This document shows, one piece after another, positions 12,730 to 23,752 of a DNA stretch of 64,000 nucleotides; the stretch's first letter is position 1; each line of letters opens with the position of its first letter. The notes under the pieces were generated by a model. That model saw only the letters and a program-made list of their open reading frames with translations. It was not told where the DNA came from and did no database searches. Where the stretch lies: positions 3,735,501 through 3,799,500 of the forward strand of contig NC_052619.1 in assembly GCF_016545825.1 (NCBI RefSeq), read 5' to 3'. This DNA comes from Eucalyptus grandis. Lineage: Eukaryota > Streptophyta > Magnoliopsida > Myrtales > Myrtaceae. Made by a program: the position numbers and the translations under genes.

Positions 12730-13860
12730 TGCAGTGGATGTTTAAATCAAAAGACTTCTTCGGCAGAGAACACCTTCCTGAAAACTTAGATCTTATGCCC
12801 TCTTTGCCGGAGGACTGCTTCAAAAGATTAGAGTAATTCTCCAAAGCCTGATGATAGTGAAAAGTGCAAGTCAAAGAGCATGGCCAAGAAATTCAAACAA
12901 GCATAGAAACTTCACTAGTTCCAACATAGGCAATTGAAAACACAAGATCAAAAAAGGGTTATGTCTTGATGCCGAATTGAAATACTCTCTGCAATGCAGC
13001 ACGAATCAATTGAATCAAAAAAAAAAAAAATTCCCAATTCCCAAATGCCATAGACTTATTGAAACACAGATTGGCAACTACCGAGTAGTGTGTTATTGAT
13101 CCGCAGATTACAACTCATTGACTCCCCCAGCACTGGTCCTCAAAGGTACGAAAAGCTCAACTCTACCTTCATTTTCCTTGCAAACAACATTAGATCAGCT
13201 CCTACAAAACATCAAATTCCCGACGCGAGCTCAACATCTCAATCTCCTCCGTAATTCTAACAGATCCATCACCACCCAAAAGCGCAAAACTTTCCAATCA
13301 TTCCCCATTCACACGACCGCAACAGATCACCGACAATCCCAAAGCCCCAAACTTTACAATCATTTCCCGCTCATAACAACCACCCGCGCAAGATGCCCAA
13401 ATTTAGGAATCCACAAAACAGAGAATTCGCCATCAGATCGAGAAGCGAGATCGACGAAACGCATGCCGGAGCAAGGAAGATCCAGCCAGCCTAGGCATCG
13501 ACGGCAATGCAACGGGACCGAGCTGAATCGAGGGGGAAAGGGACGATTTTGAGGGCGACCCACGACGGAGTAGCTCGCCAGAAACCCAGATCCACCCACC
13601 CCGGGCGAGAGGGGAGGGAAGAGAGAACAGAGGGAGGGGGAGGATCGTGTCGTTACCTCGGCGATCGGGGGTGTGCCGGCGACTGCTGACGGCCAACCGA
13701 AAATGACCCGCACCCAGAAAGAGAGAGAAAGAGAGAGAAAGGGAGAAGGAATCGGCAGGGAAGGAGGGAGAGGGATTTGCAATCCTTAAGGGTCGGTGTT
13801 GGGGCGTCTCTCTCTCTCTCTCTCTCTCCCCTTTGAGAAGCAGAGAGAGAGAGATGGACA
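12730..13860 (-). other. 5' UTR with intron and leader of the epsin gene
   Basis: Upstream of the ATG (12729) the untranslated exon continues to about 12847, preceded by a CAG acceptor at 12850-12848. A good donor (CGAG|GTAACG) lies at 13657/13656, giving a leader intron of about 810 bases and a GC-rich first exon from about 13860 to 13657. The open frames reported across this GC-rich leader on both strands look like composition shadows. The transcription start is inferred only from the change in base composition. Confidence 0.5.
13805..13829. repeat. (CT)n microsatellite in the epsin leader/promoter
   Basis: A run of about twelve CT dinucleotides, read as GA on the gene strand, with a second short AGAGAG run near 13841-13854. 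GA/CT runs are common around plant transcription starts and may act as GAGA-type elements; any regulatory role here is inference. Confidence 0.8.
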
Positions 13861-13914
13861 CAGCGCACCTTCCACGCAGAAAACAAAGGGGGAGGTGAAT
13901 TTTCCCCTTTTTTC

Positions 13915-13986
13915 TTCTTTATTTTTTTTTTTTTTTTTTTTTACTTTCTTCTCTTTTCTTTTCTTTTCTTTTCTTTTCTTCCTTCT
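13915..13986. repeat. Poly(T) and (TTTTC)n low-complexity tract
   Basis: A T-run of about twenty bases (13921-13942) followed by several TTTTC pentamers. It marks the sharp change from the GC-rich epsin leader to AT-rich spacer DNA. Confidence 0.85.
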
Positions 13987-15959
13987 TTTTTGTTTTTACA
14001 TTTGTTAATGTTTTCTGCTTTTCTATTATTTTCCTCTCTTTGGTGCTTCTTGCTTTTCTTCCAAAGACACATTAATTTGTTAGCTGTCTCCGAAGCATAG
14101 GTGATAAAAGAAAACACAAATCAAAGGAAAATTTACGTCATAACCTGTGGACACGGTTATCGACTTTATCGTTAGAATAGAATGATGTGTTTCGAAAGTA
14201 CTTTATATTTTTCAAATTAAATTATGGTATAATTTCATGATTGACAAATATACGCAGTAGGCTTTATGAAGACCTTGAAAAGTATTTATAATCATAGATT
14301 TAATGGTAATTTCTCATTATGTAGAACTTTGAATTGTTCAATGAATATTTCATGTAAATATGAATTTTTCTGGCCCGCAATGAACGGAGACATTGATAAG
14401 CTGCCGGAAGAAAAGGCTGCTGCATCATGTTTTCTGGAACGTTGGACTTGTCAATCGTTAAAACTCACCAACCTTGTTTTTGGGGTTATTTATTTTTATA
14501 TCCTAAAATTAGTATTGCTTTGTTTTTTTGGTGAGCCAACATGCTTAGCTGGTCCACAAAGTGGAAGGATTCTCAAATCAGAAGTGCACGGATTAAGAAT
14601 AATAATTTTTTAATGTCCAATACAACTTTTATTATTTATGGATGATGATTGGTGAGGTAAGGGATTGACCTTAAAGATGGACTTCACCGATCCAGCTCAC
14701 GCACCGCAATTTTAAGCTTTTGCTCAAAAAGAAAAAAAAAAAAAAAACCATTTTCTATTCTACAACGTTAATACTTTTAATTTGCTTCATGGATATTTAC
14801 GGATTAATGCGTTTGTTCTTTTGCGATTTAGATGAACCTAAACTGATGAGACATTTTTGTTATATATTACATGACTTATAGTGTTCACCTAATTTGAAGA
14901 AAGAATGCCACATTTTTCTCATCTTGATTCCTACGGTTTTGTTATAAATACAAATAAACAGGGTATCCGATATGATTATAGAAATTTCAAAGAAAATTCC
15001 ATCTTCATGTTTGTGGTGCATAATAAAATAGCTTGAAGATGCATCTCTAGCAATAAAATCAATATGTATGTTTTCTGTTTAATGTAATGTAAATATAATT
15101 TTTTACCAATTGGAAAATGTAAAAAATCGTTTTCGCATTAATTAAATGATAACTTGACAAAGGTGGGGCTATTCCCATCCCTAAATGGTTAAAAATCCAT
15201 TATTACTAGAATTATCCTTACTCACCATTTGACATTTAAAGTGGTGAATCCCAAACATTGACTTTTTTCAATTTTTTCAGTTTTTCTATCACTATGTAGG
15301 ATTTTTTTGCCATTATTATCAGTACCACGGATATGTAAATTTTTAAAATAGATGTTAACGGGCGTGTTAAATGCACTATGTTTTTTCTTTTCTTAAATTC
15401 TACTTTTTATATATAGGAAATTTGTCCAACAAAAGATTTTTCAATAAATCTAATATTTTTTCACGTTGCCGGGCAAATTAATATATTAATTATCAAATTG
15501 AATCCAGAAAAATTTTAAGAGGAAGAACTTTATAACAGGGTCAAATACTTTTAAACTTTTATTTCCATCATGCTATAGGTTCCTCGTGACTAGATGAAAC
15601 AAAAGAAACCGTCTTTGAAAATTTGCCATAACAAAATTCAGCAATGTAAAAATGTAAAATACGAGATTCAATTAGACCAGAGTTTTGCATAAAAAAAGCA
15701 AAAATCGAAAAGAAAAATTATATTATATTCATTTTGAATTGACAATAATTAATATTCATCATAAGAGCATATATGAAAAATGTCTCAATGTGCATAACTG
15801 TTTTCATAATTGCTTTTAGTGTGTTTTTTGGATACTCCTATAATCTTACATGCCACATGTTAGAAGTATAATTGAGGGTAAAAGAATTCATCAACTATTT
15901 GATATTGATAATGAAAAGACTTGATATTCCTTTACTAGACTAATCAATAATATGTAACA

Positions 15960-16290
15960 TATTGTTAGAAAGTTCAACCAAAAAGTTTAAGCTTATAAAT
16001 AGAGAAATACCACATGAATATAAATAGCATTTATGATCCATTGTCAATCGATATGGGATAATATTTCAACACTCTCTAATGTGAAATTATGACTATGCAC
16101 ATTCACGTGAAATTTTTTACCACTTACCTTCGTGATAGGATAACTAGCTTTAATATCATATTAAAAAATCCAACCCAAAAGTTTAAGTTTACAGGTGAAG
16201 GGAAACTACATAAATATAAAGAATATTTATGACCCGTTGTCAATCAATGTGATAATACTTCAACATATATTTATCACAAAAGTGAGCATT
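15960..16290. repeat. Two degenerate copies of a dispersed ~190-bp repeat
   Basis: The segments starting near 15970 and 16163 share the order AA(A/C)CC(C)AAAAGTTTAAG, then ATAAATATAAA/ATGAATATAAAT, then CATTTATGATCC / TATTTATGACCC, then TTGTCAATC and GATAATA(T/C)TTCAACA. A link resembling ACTTACCTTCGTGATAGGATAACTAGCTTTAATATCAT joins them. I recognise this type of sequence as a common dispersed repeat next to plant genes, but cannot assign it to a named family. Confidence 0.55.
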
Positions 16291-16940
16291 GAAGCTAGAG
16301 ATAACGGAAAATTGACTGGTCACAATAAAACCAGTGGTGAAGAAGAGGTGCATTTGTATCTTCTATATAATAATGAGTTTAAATTTGAAGAAAATCCATT
16401 ATAGGAAAAATAACTAAATTGAAGGAAATTGGGCAAAAACGAAGGCCATCTAGATTAATTTTGTCTAACTAGTGAAAAAGGGATGGATTTAGTTATTTCA
16501 GGTGAAAATGGGTCACCGTTTGACAGAAAGTACAGCCAGGCAAGGCAACAACAGAGAAGTCAAGACATGGGGCTTTGAAAGTTTCAACAAAAGGTTGCCA
16601 ATCTGGCCATATAAAAAACAGAAGGTGGTCGGATTCCGGTCAAAGCAGAATTCTCCAAGAATATGCTGTATCTGCGCAGGGGTAAGAAGGGACTCTGCAC
16701 AACTGGAAGCAGATTGTATCCCCCTGTCAAAGTATTCAATCTCTTTTGAAGGTGATTTGCCAATCTGATGATCTGTTCATATCATTAAGCAAATTCTTCA
16801 AAAAGAAGAAGAAGAAAGAACTAACCTCAACAACAGAAATCCCTTTAAAATTTCATGAAAGTCTGACTACCGTTAAGCGAATAACAAAAGTATATTACTA
16901 GAAATATGGTTTGTCCGTTGGAAACAGCCTGTGAAATCAC

Positions 16941-17102
16941 TACGTTATTTCGTAAATCTCCCATCAATTCTGAACTCAAACTACTATTCTCTGTATTACA
17001 ACAGGATCTCATTAATATTAATACGTTATTTCGTAAATCTCCCATCAATTCTGAACTCAAACTACTATTCTCTGTATTACGACAGGATCTCATTAATATT
17101 AA
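16941..17102. repeat. Near-perfect 81-bp tandem duplication
   Basis: Copies 16941-17021 and 17022-17102 both begin TACGTTATTTCGTAAATC and end CATTAATATTAA. I see one difference, CAACAGG in the first copy against CGACAGG in the second. The period is 27 codons, so frames pass through both copies on either strand. The near identity implies a recent event or selective constraint; there is no evidence that it is coding. Confidence 0.92.
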
Positions 17103-17825
17103 TGTGTTTCAAGGCACTTGTTAAGTATATTTGAAAAAAAATATATATATTGATTTTCGATGCATATTGATTACCTATAACATGGAAAACGGTTCATTGC
17201 AAACTTCCCTTTTATCCGCATGCACTCGTTGATAAAATTGTTACAACTGCTTGAATCCATTTCCTACCATCTTTCAGACCACCATGTGAATTCATATTGC
17301 CTTTGTCGGAATTGATTTACATGTTTTCACTGCCCCTTCGCATCCGTCAATTGATGATTAGAGTTTACACGGCGAGCGCATGAAAATCATTTTAATTCAA
17401 GGGTAATTTCGTCGAATTTGGAGTTTCTTTTGTCACGTTGAATGGAACATTGTTGACTCAGGGGTAAGGGAATTGAAGCAGGAAAGGTCATCATCAACTA
17501 AACCAGAAAGATCAATCTCAGCCACAAGTGAGCCGGAAAATAGACATTCACCCAAAGAGGGAGAAACGGATAAATTTTCTAAGTCATTGTCATTACTTTG
17601 TACAGAACTTATTCATATCTTTGCTGATTTATTATCAGACAACGTAACTTTGCCGGCCAACCGCTACACAGATCAGCAATAAGATTACATTATTCAGCAT
17701 TAGGGATGAACTCAAGACAAAAATACATACAGTGCAAATATGTTGACACATTCCACCTTTGAGGCACCCAACAAATACGCTTCATGGAAGTACAAAATAC
17801 GAGAATATGCACAAGCTCTGGACCA

Positions 17826-19842
17826 TCAACTTGGGTTACTTTGGCCTTTGCCTTGATATACAGACTCTAAACATTCTTTAGCCCGGTGAACCTTAGACTG
17901 AATGTAAAAGCTCCCGTTCTTCGCATTCCTCTCGAACAAAGCATCATATTTCTGCTAGGCCATAAGAGATTTTCTCAGAACAGACGGATATAAGCATACG
18001 GGCATCATACAAAAAGCTTTTTATGATGCAAAATTTTGCATACCTTCAATATATCTTCCCAGGCAGTCTCCTCGGTCACCCCAAGAATCTGCCTTGCTTC
18101 TTGCTCTGTCATTGCCTTGCTAGCTCGGCGAACGGTGTTCTGTAGCGTTTCTTGGGCAACACCAGTTTTTGAGGCATCTGGAACAAAGAGAGAGAAGTCC
18201 TCCGATTACTTTTTATCCCATATAAGGCTATACCATTAAAGCACATCATGCTTTGTTCTCAACAATAGATCTGAAGTACACACTATATCCCATGAACACA
18301 AAACATTTTTGCAGAACTAAGCAGCCTCACTAATTTCAGCAGAAGAGATGAAAAACCCTGATCAATCAGGTTAAGGGCGATCAACGCGACAAACCCTAAT
18401 TTGAGTGTTTAGGTCAAGGATTATTAATTTGACATCTTTCAAGTTAATTGACCAGTGAGGCAGAACTAGAAGGCAACTCATTTTCAGTGGCGTCCAAGAA
18501 CAGCAGGTGAAGTAAGAAGTAAGTTCAAATTCTGAACTTCTAAATCCCCTTTTCTTTTCCCATTTCCTCTAAATCCTTTCTTGACAATTGACTCATCTAA
18601 TTTGATCCGTGGAAAATGGTCCTTCCAATTATTCGGAACCAATTGCACAAAGAATTAGTAGGAGTTTGAAAACTCACTACAAGTTAGATGCTGGCAAAGG
18701 GACAATTGGTTACTGCCCCAACGGAAATGAACTGTGCTAATCAAGTATCTGAAAACACTCAAAAGGCAAATCCTAGCCGTAAGCTAAAATCACAGGGGCC
18801 GAAATTTGAGGTAGAGGTCTTAAGTTTGATGGGATGACAAAAGCAAGGACATTAGATCAAACTTTAGAGGGTCATAAGTCAATTAACATCAGGTTGGAGA
18901 GTTAAAAAATAAATGTTGATGGCTACAATCAATCTAACTGTCTAATTGGTAAGTGAGTTTCACCTACATTAGCTACAATCCAATTACATAGCATCTGGAA
19001 GACTAGAAGTACTAAATTGCATCAAAAAGCCCTATAGCCTCTGCTACGCATGGTTAGGTAGCTGTACTTTACTTAAAAGAACTCAACTTTCTTGACTGAA
19101 CAAGTCGCAACAATTTGGGCATGATCACACACATTCAAAAAGCCAATTTTCGGCACTTAAACATCGTTCCTGACCACACCCTGATAACGTTTTCCTTGTG
19201 ACATTTTCTCATCGATATCATAATACCATCTACATCCCACGCTTCCTTTTTGTCGCTAGAACGCAACAACATGCGCATTAACAAGAAAAACGCTTCTCTG
19301 AAGAAAATCCTACATTAACAGGAAAAACAGAAAACCATTTTGGGTTTTGAAAATAAATCATCCAAGACCCATTGCCACCAACCAACACCTAGCAATTAAA
19401 GACCATTTCCTTTGCTCAAACCCTCATGAGTCCATTAGATTGCCTCACACCTACCACAACTGATAAATTCCATTCAAGAGACACCACCCAAAAATCGATA
19501 GCAATCCCAGATGGGTCTAGCTACATTTTCTTTCACCACCCATTACTGCTAACGCAATTCATTAATCAGGGTACGTTCACCCAATGAAAAGGTGCAAAAC
19601 GAAAACAATCCCAACGCCAGAATTGGCAAAAGAAAGAGGGGAAAAAACGAAACTTACTGGCAAGGGCTTGACGATACGCCTGAACAAGAGCTCGAGCCAT
19701 AATACCACCGCCCATCACGATCAGGTTCGCCAGAATTTTCGCCGCCTGCACACGCACGATCAATCGATCAATCAATATCGACCGAACAGAGGCCGAAGAC
19801 GGACAGATTCGACATTCCAGCAGCGTCACCGGAACTCACCAT
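17826..19842 (-). CDS. PAM16: PAM16-like subunit of the mitochondrial import motor (TIM23 complex)
   Basis: Four exons: 19842-19840 (the ATG alone), 19745-19658, 18177-18044 and 17951-17826 (stop TGA at 17828-17826). They give 116 residues, the length I recall for Arabidopsis PAM16-like proteins (MUSE5/TXR1). The N-terminus AAKILANLIVMGGGIMARAL is the hydrophobic, matrix-targeting/membrane-associated segment. Residues from about 55 (MTEQEARQILGVTEETAWED then ILKKYDALFERNAKNGSFYI and QSKVHRAKECLE) form the J-like domain. As in the family, the His-Pro-Asp triad of true J proteins is absent. PAM16 pairs with the J-protein PAM18 and restrains its stimulation of mitochondrial Hsp70 during import. 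The first intron starts immediately after the ATG (ATG|GTGAGT). Phases 0, 1 and 0 fit at all junctions. The third intron-side repeats hold no exon. Confidence 0.95.
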
Positions 19843-20039
19843 CTCCTTCCTTCGATGGGTTGCGACGATCTGCGCCGGACCTGTCGAAAGTTACGACCTT
19901 TCGATTCGCGGATGGAAGGAGAAGCGAGCCGACCGCCGGTAAACCCTAGAATCTCAGATGGAAGCTTCCAGAATCGGAGGATTTCTCAGGAGGAGGATGT
20001 AATAAACTAGGAATCTTTCTGTCCAAGGAAGAAGACATT

Positions 20040-20690
20040 CAAACCGGAGTTCGGGCGGCGGGAGCGGATCCCGGGCGGCCCAATCGCCCATCACGGCCCA
20101 GCCCAAGGCTCCTGATTCCGGCCCAGTATCTCATGAGCCTTTCTTGATTTTGAAGCCCAGCTTAGGAAACGGAGGGGGCGTGTTGTCCCGTGTGCCGTGC
20201 GCGAGCGAATGGATAAGTCTAGACAAGCAATTTCCTTCTCGATCTAGATTGGTTCCATTTAGTTGTAAATTGCATAGAAAATTATGGACTAAATTTTAGC
20301 CCTTAAACAAAAAAATATTATTTAAAACTGCATATGATTATTATGAGCATTTGCATTAGTAGTTAAGGATGTGCATGACAAAATTTTTTACCAGAAATTG
20401 AGAAGTTAAAAGTTTTAGTTTCTGATTTCTTTTTCAAATTAATTTCTGAAATAAAAGTCTGTTCCAGAAATAGAAAAATCAAATTGCGTTACCAAACGAA
20501 TTTCTATTTCAAATATGTTCCGAAGGAACATAGAAACAGAGAACTAGAGATGTATAAATTTTATTATACGCAACCTAATAGGCTCATATAGTTGTATTTG
20601 GATCAGACGGGCGATAGATGAACTTGGGTAAATGGTTCTGAGCTTTACTTGAGTTAAGCCTTTGGTAATGAAAATATGACCTAGCCCATT
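20040..20690. other. Intergenic spacer with a possible MITE remnant
   Basis: A GC-rich stretch upstream of PAM16 (to about 20215) probably holds its promoter. Beyond it, 20370-20550 consists of words such as TTTCTGTTCCAGAAATAGAAA and GTTACCAAACG that recall the ends of the inverted-repeat elements at 35.1-35.8 and 43.7-44.2 kb. Boundaries could not be set and no coding sequence is visible. Confidence 0.35.
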
Positions 20691-20759
20691 AATTCTCATG
20701 GCCTTAAATTCGTTGGGATGCTTGCCAAATTGAGAGATTGCTTTGTGTTAGGAAAGGGA

Positions 20760-20905
20760 ATCGTAGTCACCTATTCAGTGGTGCAAGATTTGTCCGAGGA
20801 TGTACTAAGCAAGATTGTGGCCGAATATTTCAATCCTCAAAAGGAATGTTTGGTCAATAATCACAGGCATATCAATAGCATATATTAGATGAAAAAACTA
20901 GCTGC
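20760..20905 (+). pseudogene. Possible reverse-transcriptase zinc-binding (zf-RVT) remnant
   Basis: One forward frame reads ESxSPIQWCKICPRM, which recalls the C-x-x-C block after the reverse transcriptase of plant LINE-like elements. It is interrupted by several stops and its second half is not recognisable. It lies about 1.3 kb upstream of, and in the same orientation as, the RNase H remnant at 22.1-22.6 kb, the order expected in such elements. Weak on its own. Confidence 0.25.
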
Positions 20906-21183
20906 CAAATAAAAAGAAGAGGGATTCGGTCAGCAAGAGAAGAGAATATTTGATTGAAAGGAAAAAAAAAAGGAAGGAAAATATGCACTCATCCACCAAG
21001 GAGTCGGTGAGTGGAGGAGTACAAATCCTCTGCACTTTGTGCGCTTACGAGCTTCACCTTGTCGGAGGTTTTCTGGCCATCGTGAGCTTCCTGTAGCGGT
21101 TTCCGACGACTTCGTTGCACCAGATCGATGCTCGCTATGGTGACCGGCAGTCCGCAATTCCCCACCAAATCACTCTCATCTAT

Positions 21184-21480
21184 TTGTTAGGTCTAGATGA
21201 ATCACTTAGAAGGGAGTGAATAGGTGACAGTGTGGAATAAAAATAATTTAAATGATTTTGCAACAGAACAACTTTCTACCAAAACCCAAATAACTCTCAG
21301 ATCTTATCAATGTGCAAATAATCCTTAAAACATATAAAACAAAGAGAGTAAGGAATGGAAAATTGCACACAAACAATTATAGTAGTTTGGCTTCAGTAAA
21401 CCTATGTCCACTCTCCTACTCTAACAGCCAGCCATTACTCAAGTTCATGAAAAAAGTTCCTCATGCGCTCTCAACCTCTG
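21184..21480. mobile_element. Dispersed retroelement-like repeat fragment
   Basis: The tract begins with GGTCTAGATGAATCACTTAG then GGAGTGAATAGGTGA and includes TATAGTAGTTTGGCTTCAGT followed by CTATGTCCACTCTCCTACTC. I recognise this combination as a widespread plant dispersed repeat, usually tied to LTR-type elements, but no terminal repeats, primer-binding site or coding domain are visible. It separates the zf-RVT-like and RNase H-like remnants and may be a nested insertion. Confidence 0.4.
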
Positions 21481-22109
21481 AAAGATTATAGAGTGTAGCT
21501 CTTAGAGACGAATGTTATTGAAGATCACTTAAAGCTTCGGAATCATAGACTTCAGATTTTTAGCTCTATATATTTCTTTCAACATCTCGACCTTCTTATA
21601 TAATCCTTTGTATTCAAGCTGACTATTGGACATTTCCTTAAAGGATTGCTCTCCCATTGGATTTGAATGTTGTCAAAAGATCTACTAACTTCAAGATTGT
21701 CGAGATTGAAATCTTTCGTCGATTCTGTCCCCCATGATAGAATTTCTTTAAGAAGAGTGCTTCATTTGGAAAGAATATTTCGCTTTTTGTAGATCGATTT
21801 ATCCAAGATTCGCTAAAATCCATCTTAAGAGATTGAATTTGATATTCCTTCCTTCTTGCATAGGTCTTTTAATTATAGCAAGAAATCCACCAATTTTTTG
21901 GCTGCTGTAGATCCACATCTCACCTTTCGACCTTCCTTGAGTAGATGAATGGCTTCAAGATTTCTTCCATACTTCAACAACTTTCGATCTCCTAGCTACA
22001 GTCCTCTAGCACATTTGGAAAGAAAGGAACAATGCCATTTTTCACCAATAAAAATTGACCCATGAAAATCATCAGCTTAGCCAAGGTGAAGAATCTCTAT
22101 CAGGGGAAC

Positions 22110-22600
22110 TCAAAGAAGAAAGTGCATGATGACGAAGGCTCCTTACCTCAGATTTGGAAAAACCCGACAGCAAATGTCCTCAAAATGTGCCGGAACAAAG
22201 ATGGACAATTAGTGGACGGTTTTGCAAGATGGGTGAGGTCAGCTTGGGCTGAATAGACGGAGACTATTGCAATGGTTGAAACCCTAAAGTAGCTTCGCGC
22301 ACGTTTTGAGTAGAAACTTCAAGTGGAGTTAGACAGTTTACTTTTGGCCAAAACATTTGAAGAAGAGACCTCCCGTTCATGGGATTTAGAGAATCTGATC
22401 AACGAGACCAAAAATCTGATGATGGGCTTCAAACACCTAAACCTGTCCCATTGTAGTAGGGAATGCAACTAGGTTGCGGACTGACTCGCAAAGACTTATT
22501 GTAATGGATCACTCCCTTTCAATTAGTTGTCCAGCCCCTTGGAATCCTTATTAGCTTTACTTTGTTCAGATTCAAGTCTTTTTGTACTCATACTTTTGAG
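22110..22600 (+). pseudogene. RNase H domain of a LINE-like retroelement, decayed by point mutation
   Basis: A single forward frame (in register with 22062) reads through the fold typical of plant RVT-type RNase H: PQIWKNPTANVLKMC, then KDGQLVDGFARWVRSAWAE, LRARFE, KLQVELDSLLL, MMGFKHLNLSHCSRECN, VAD, LAKTYCNGSLPFN and LSSPLESLLALLCSDS. Six in-frame stops interrupt it, at 22254, 22290, 22311, 22470, 22482 and 22524, with no frameshift. By family pattern, those at 22482 and 22524 replace Trp and several others probably replace Gln. Assignment is by remembered domain pattern and order of conserved blocks; the parent element cannot be named. Confidence 0.6.
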
Positions 22601-22999
22601 CTATCTAAGTCCATTTTGAAAAAAGAAAAGAAAAGAAAAAACTCAATCTTGCCCTCGTTGCTTTTGAAAGCAAATAAAAATAGGAGTTTGGGAGTAGGGA
22701 AGAAGACAAAAGCAGGCAGTGGAGAAGTAATAATAAAAAGGTGAAGAGAAGTGGTGGAATTTGTCTCTTCTTGTTGTGTGAAACCTTGATTGCAAGTTCC
22801 CAAAGAAGAGACCACGTGGAATTGAAGACGAGGAGATCGAGACATTGTGGTTCAATCAAAACTAATAATCTCTTCGGCACAAAATTTTAACCCGACATTC
22901 ATCAAATAATGCTCATGTTTCGCGGGGCAGTATATCAGTAGTTACAATTAGTTGATGATTGAGGTAGAGGGTTTCCTTCATAGTACTGAATATACTGAG

Positions 23000-23752
23000 C
23001 AATTGCTCTGGTACATGTGTTGACTATATAAAGCATACAGTAGTGGTTTTTTCTTTGTTTTTTTTTTTTCCCTGTTCTTCGGCTATGTTAGGTGAATAAT
23101 TTGGTTTTGAGTCGAAAGGGCATCGAGATAGGTATGAGATCGTTTAAAATTGAGGGAAATGGGTTTCTCTTTATTTCTTAAGTAGTTGTTGCACAAAGCA
23201 CGAGAGGGTCCAGAAAACAATTGACCTTGAATAAAGAGAAGCCTGCCAAACAAGCCCGTACGTACAGACTATACAACATTAAATTAGGTAGGATCTAAAC
23301 AAGAATCAGACAAGAATTAAAGGAAAAGAAAAGAAAATGCCAAATGGGGCTTCCTTGTACTATCTCTGCCTCTCCAATCTCGTCCTGTTTCTTTTCCTCT
23401 GTATCAGAAAGCCTTTTGAAGCCATTTCCCACTTGAATATAACAACAGCGCAACTTGGAACATGGACACCAAGAAAGTGGAGGAAACCTGGTCTGATCGA
23501 TGAAGGTTGTGTCTTGATGAAGCGTCCAGAGCCTTATTCGACGAAGCAGGATTGGAAGATTGAAGTCTAATTCTCCTATTTTCGAAGCCCCCCTTTATTA
23601 TAATCTGCAAAATAACATCTGCAACACCAAAATTAGATCAAATTAGTGAGTGTTATTAGGAACACGTGTAAGAAAAATTGCTAATTGCACAAGTTTCTTA
23701 AAGATTGTGGACATACATGATTGGAGTTGGTATGTGACTAAGCCTTTTGAGC
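23000..23752 (-). other. 3' UTR/downstream region of the extensin gene
   Basis: Sequence after the extensin stop on the minus strand. Two short opposing frames (23337-23570 plus, 23404-23610 minus) overlap and have no recognised content. A TATATAAAG at about 23024 faces the plus strand without an identifiable gene behind it. Confidence 0.4.

Larger units (their letters stand above)
13987..17825. other. AT-rich intergenic spacer
   Basis: No gene is supported here. Open frames are short (up to 115 codons at 14266-14613) and have no recognisable domain. Two small frames, 16502-16768 (88 codons, unrecognised, with an ICCICAG stretch) and 17473-17682 (69 codons, Ser/Glu-rich), stand out only because they are less AT-rich than their surroundings. 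Repeats at 15960-16290 and 16941-17102 are listed separately. Confidence 0.6.

Noticed and set aside
13118..13861. Overlapping 140-codon frames on both strands near the epsin leader
   Set aside because: GC-rich 5' UTR and leader intron; no domain, and splice signals assign the tract to the untranslated part of the epsin gene.
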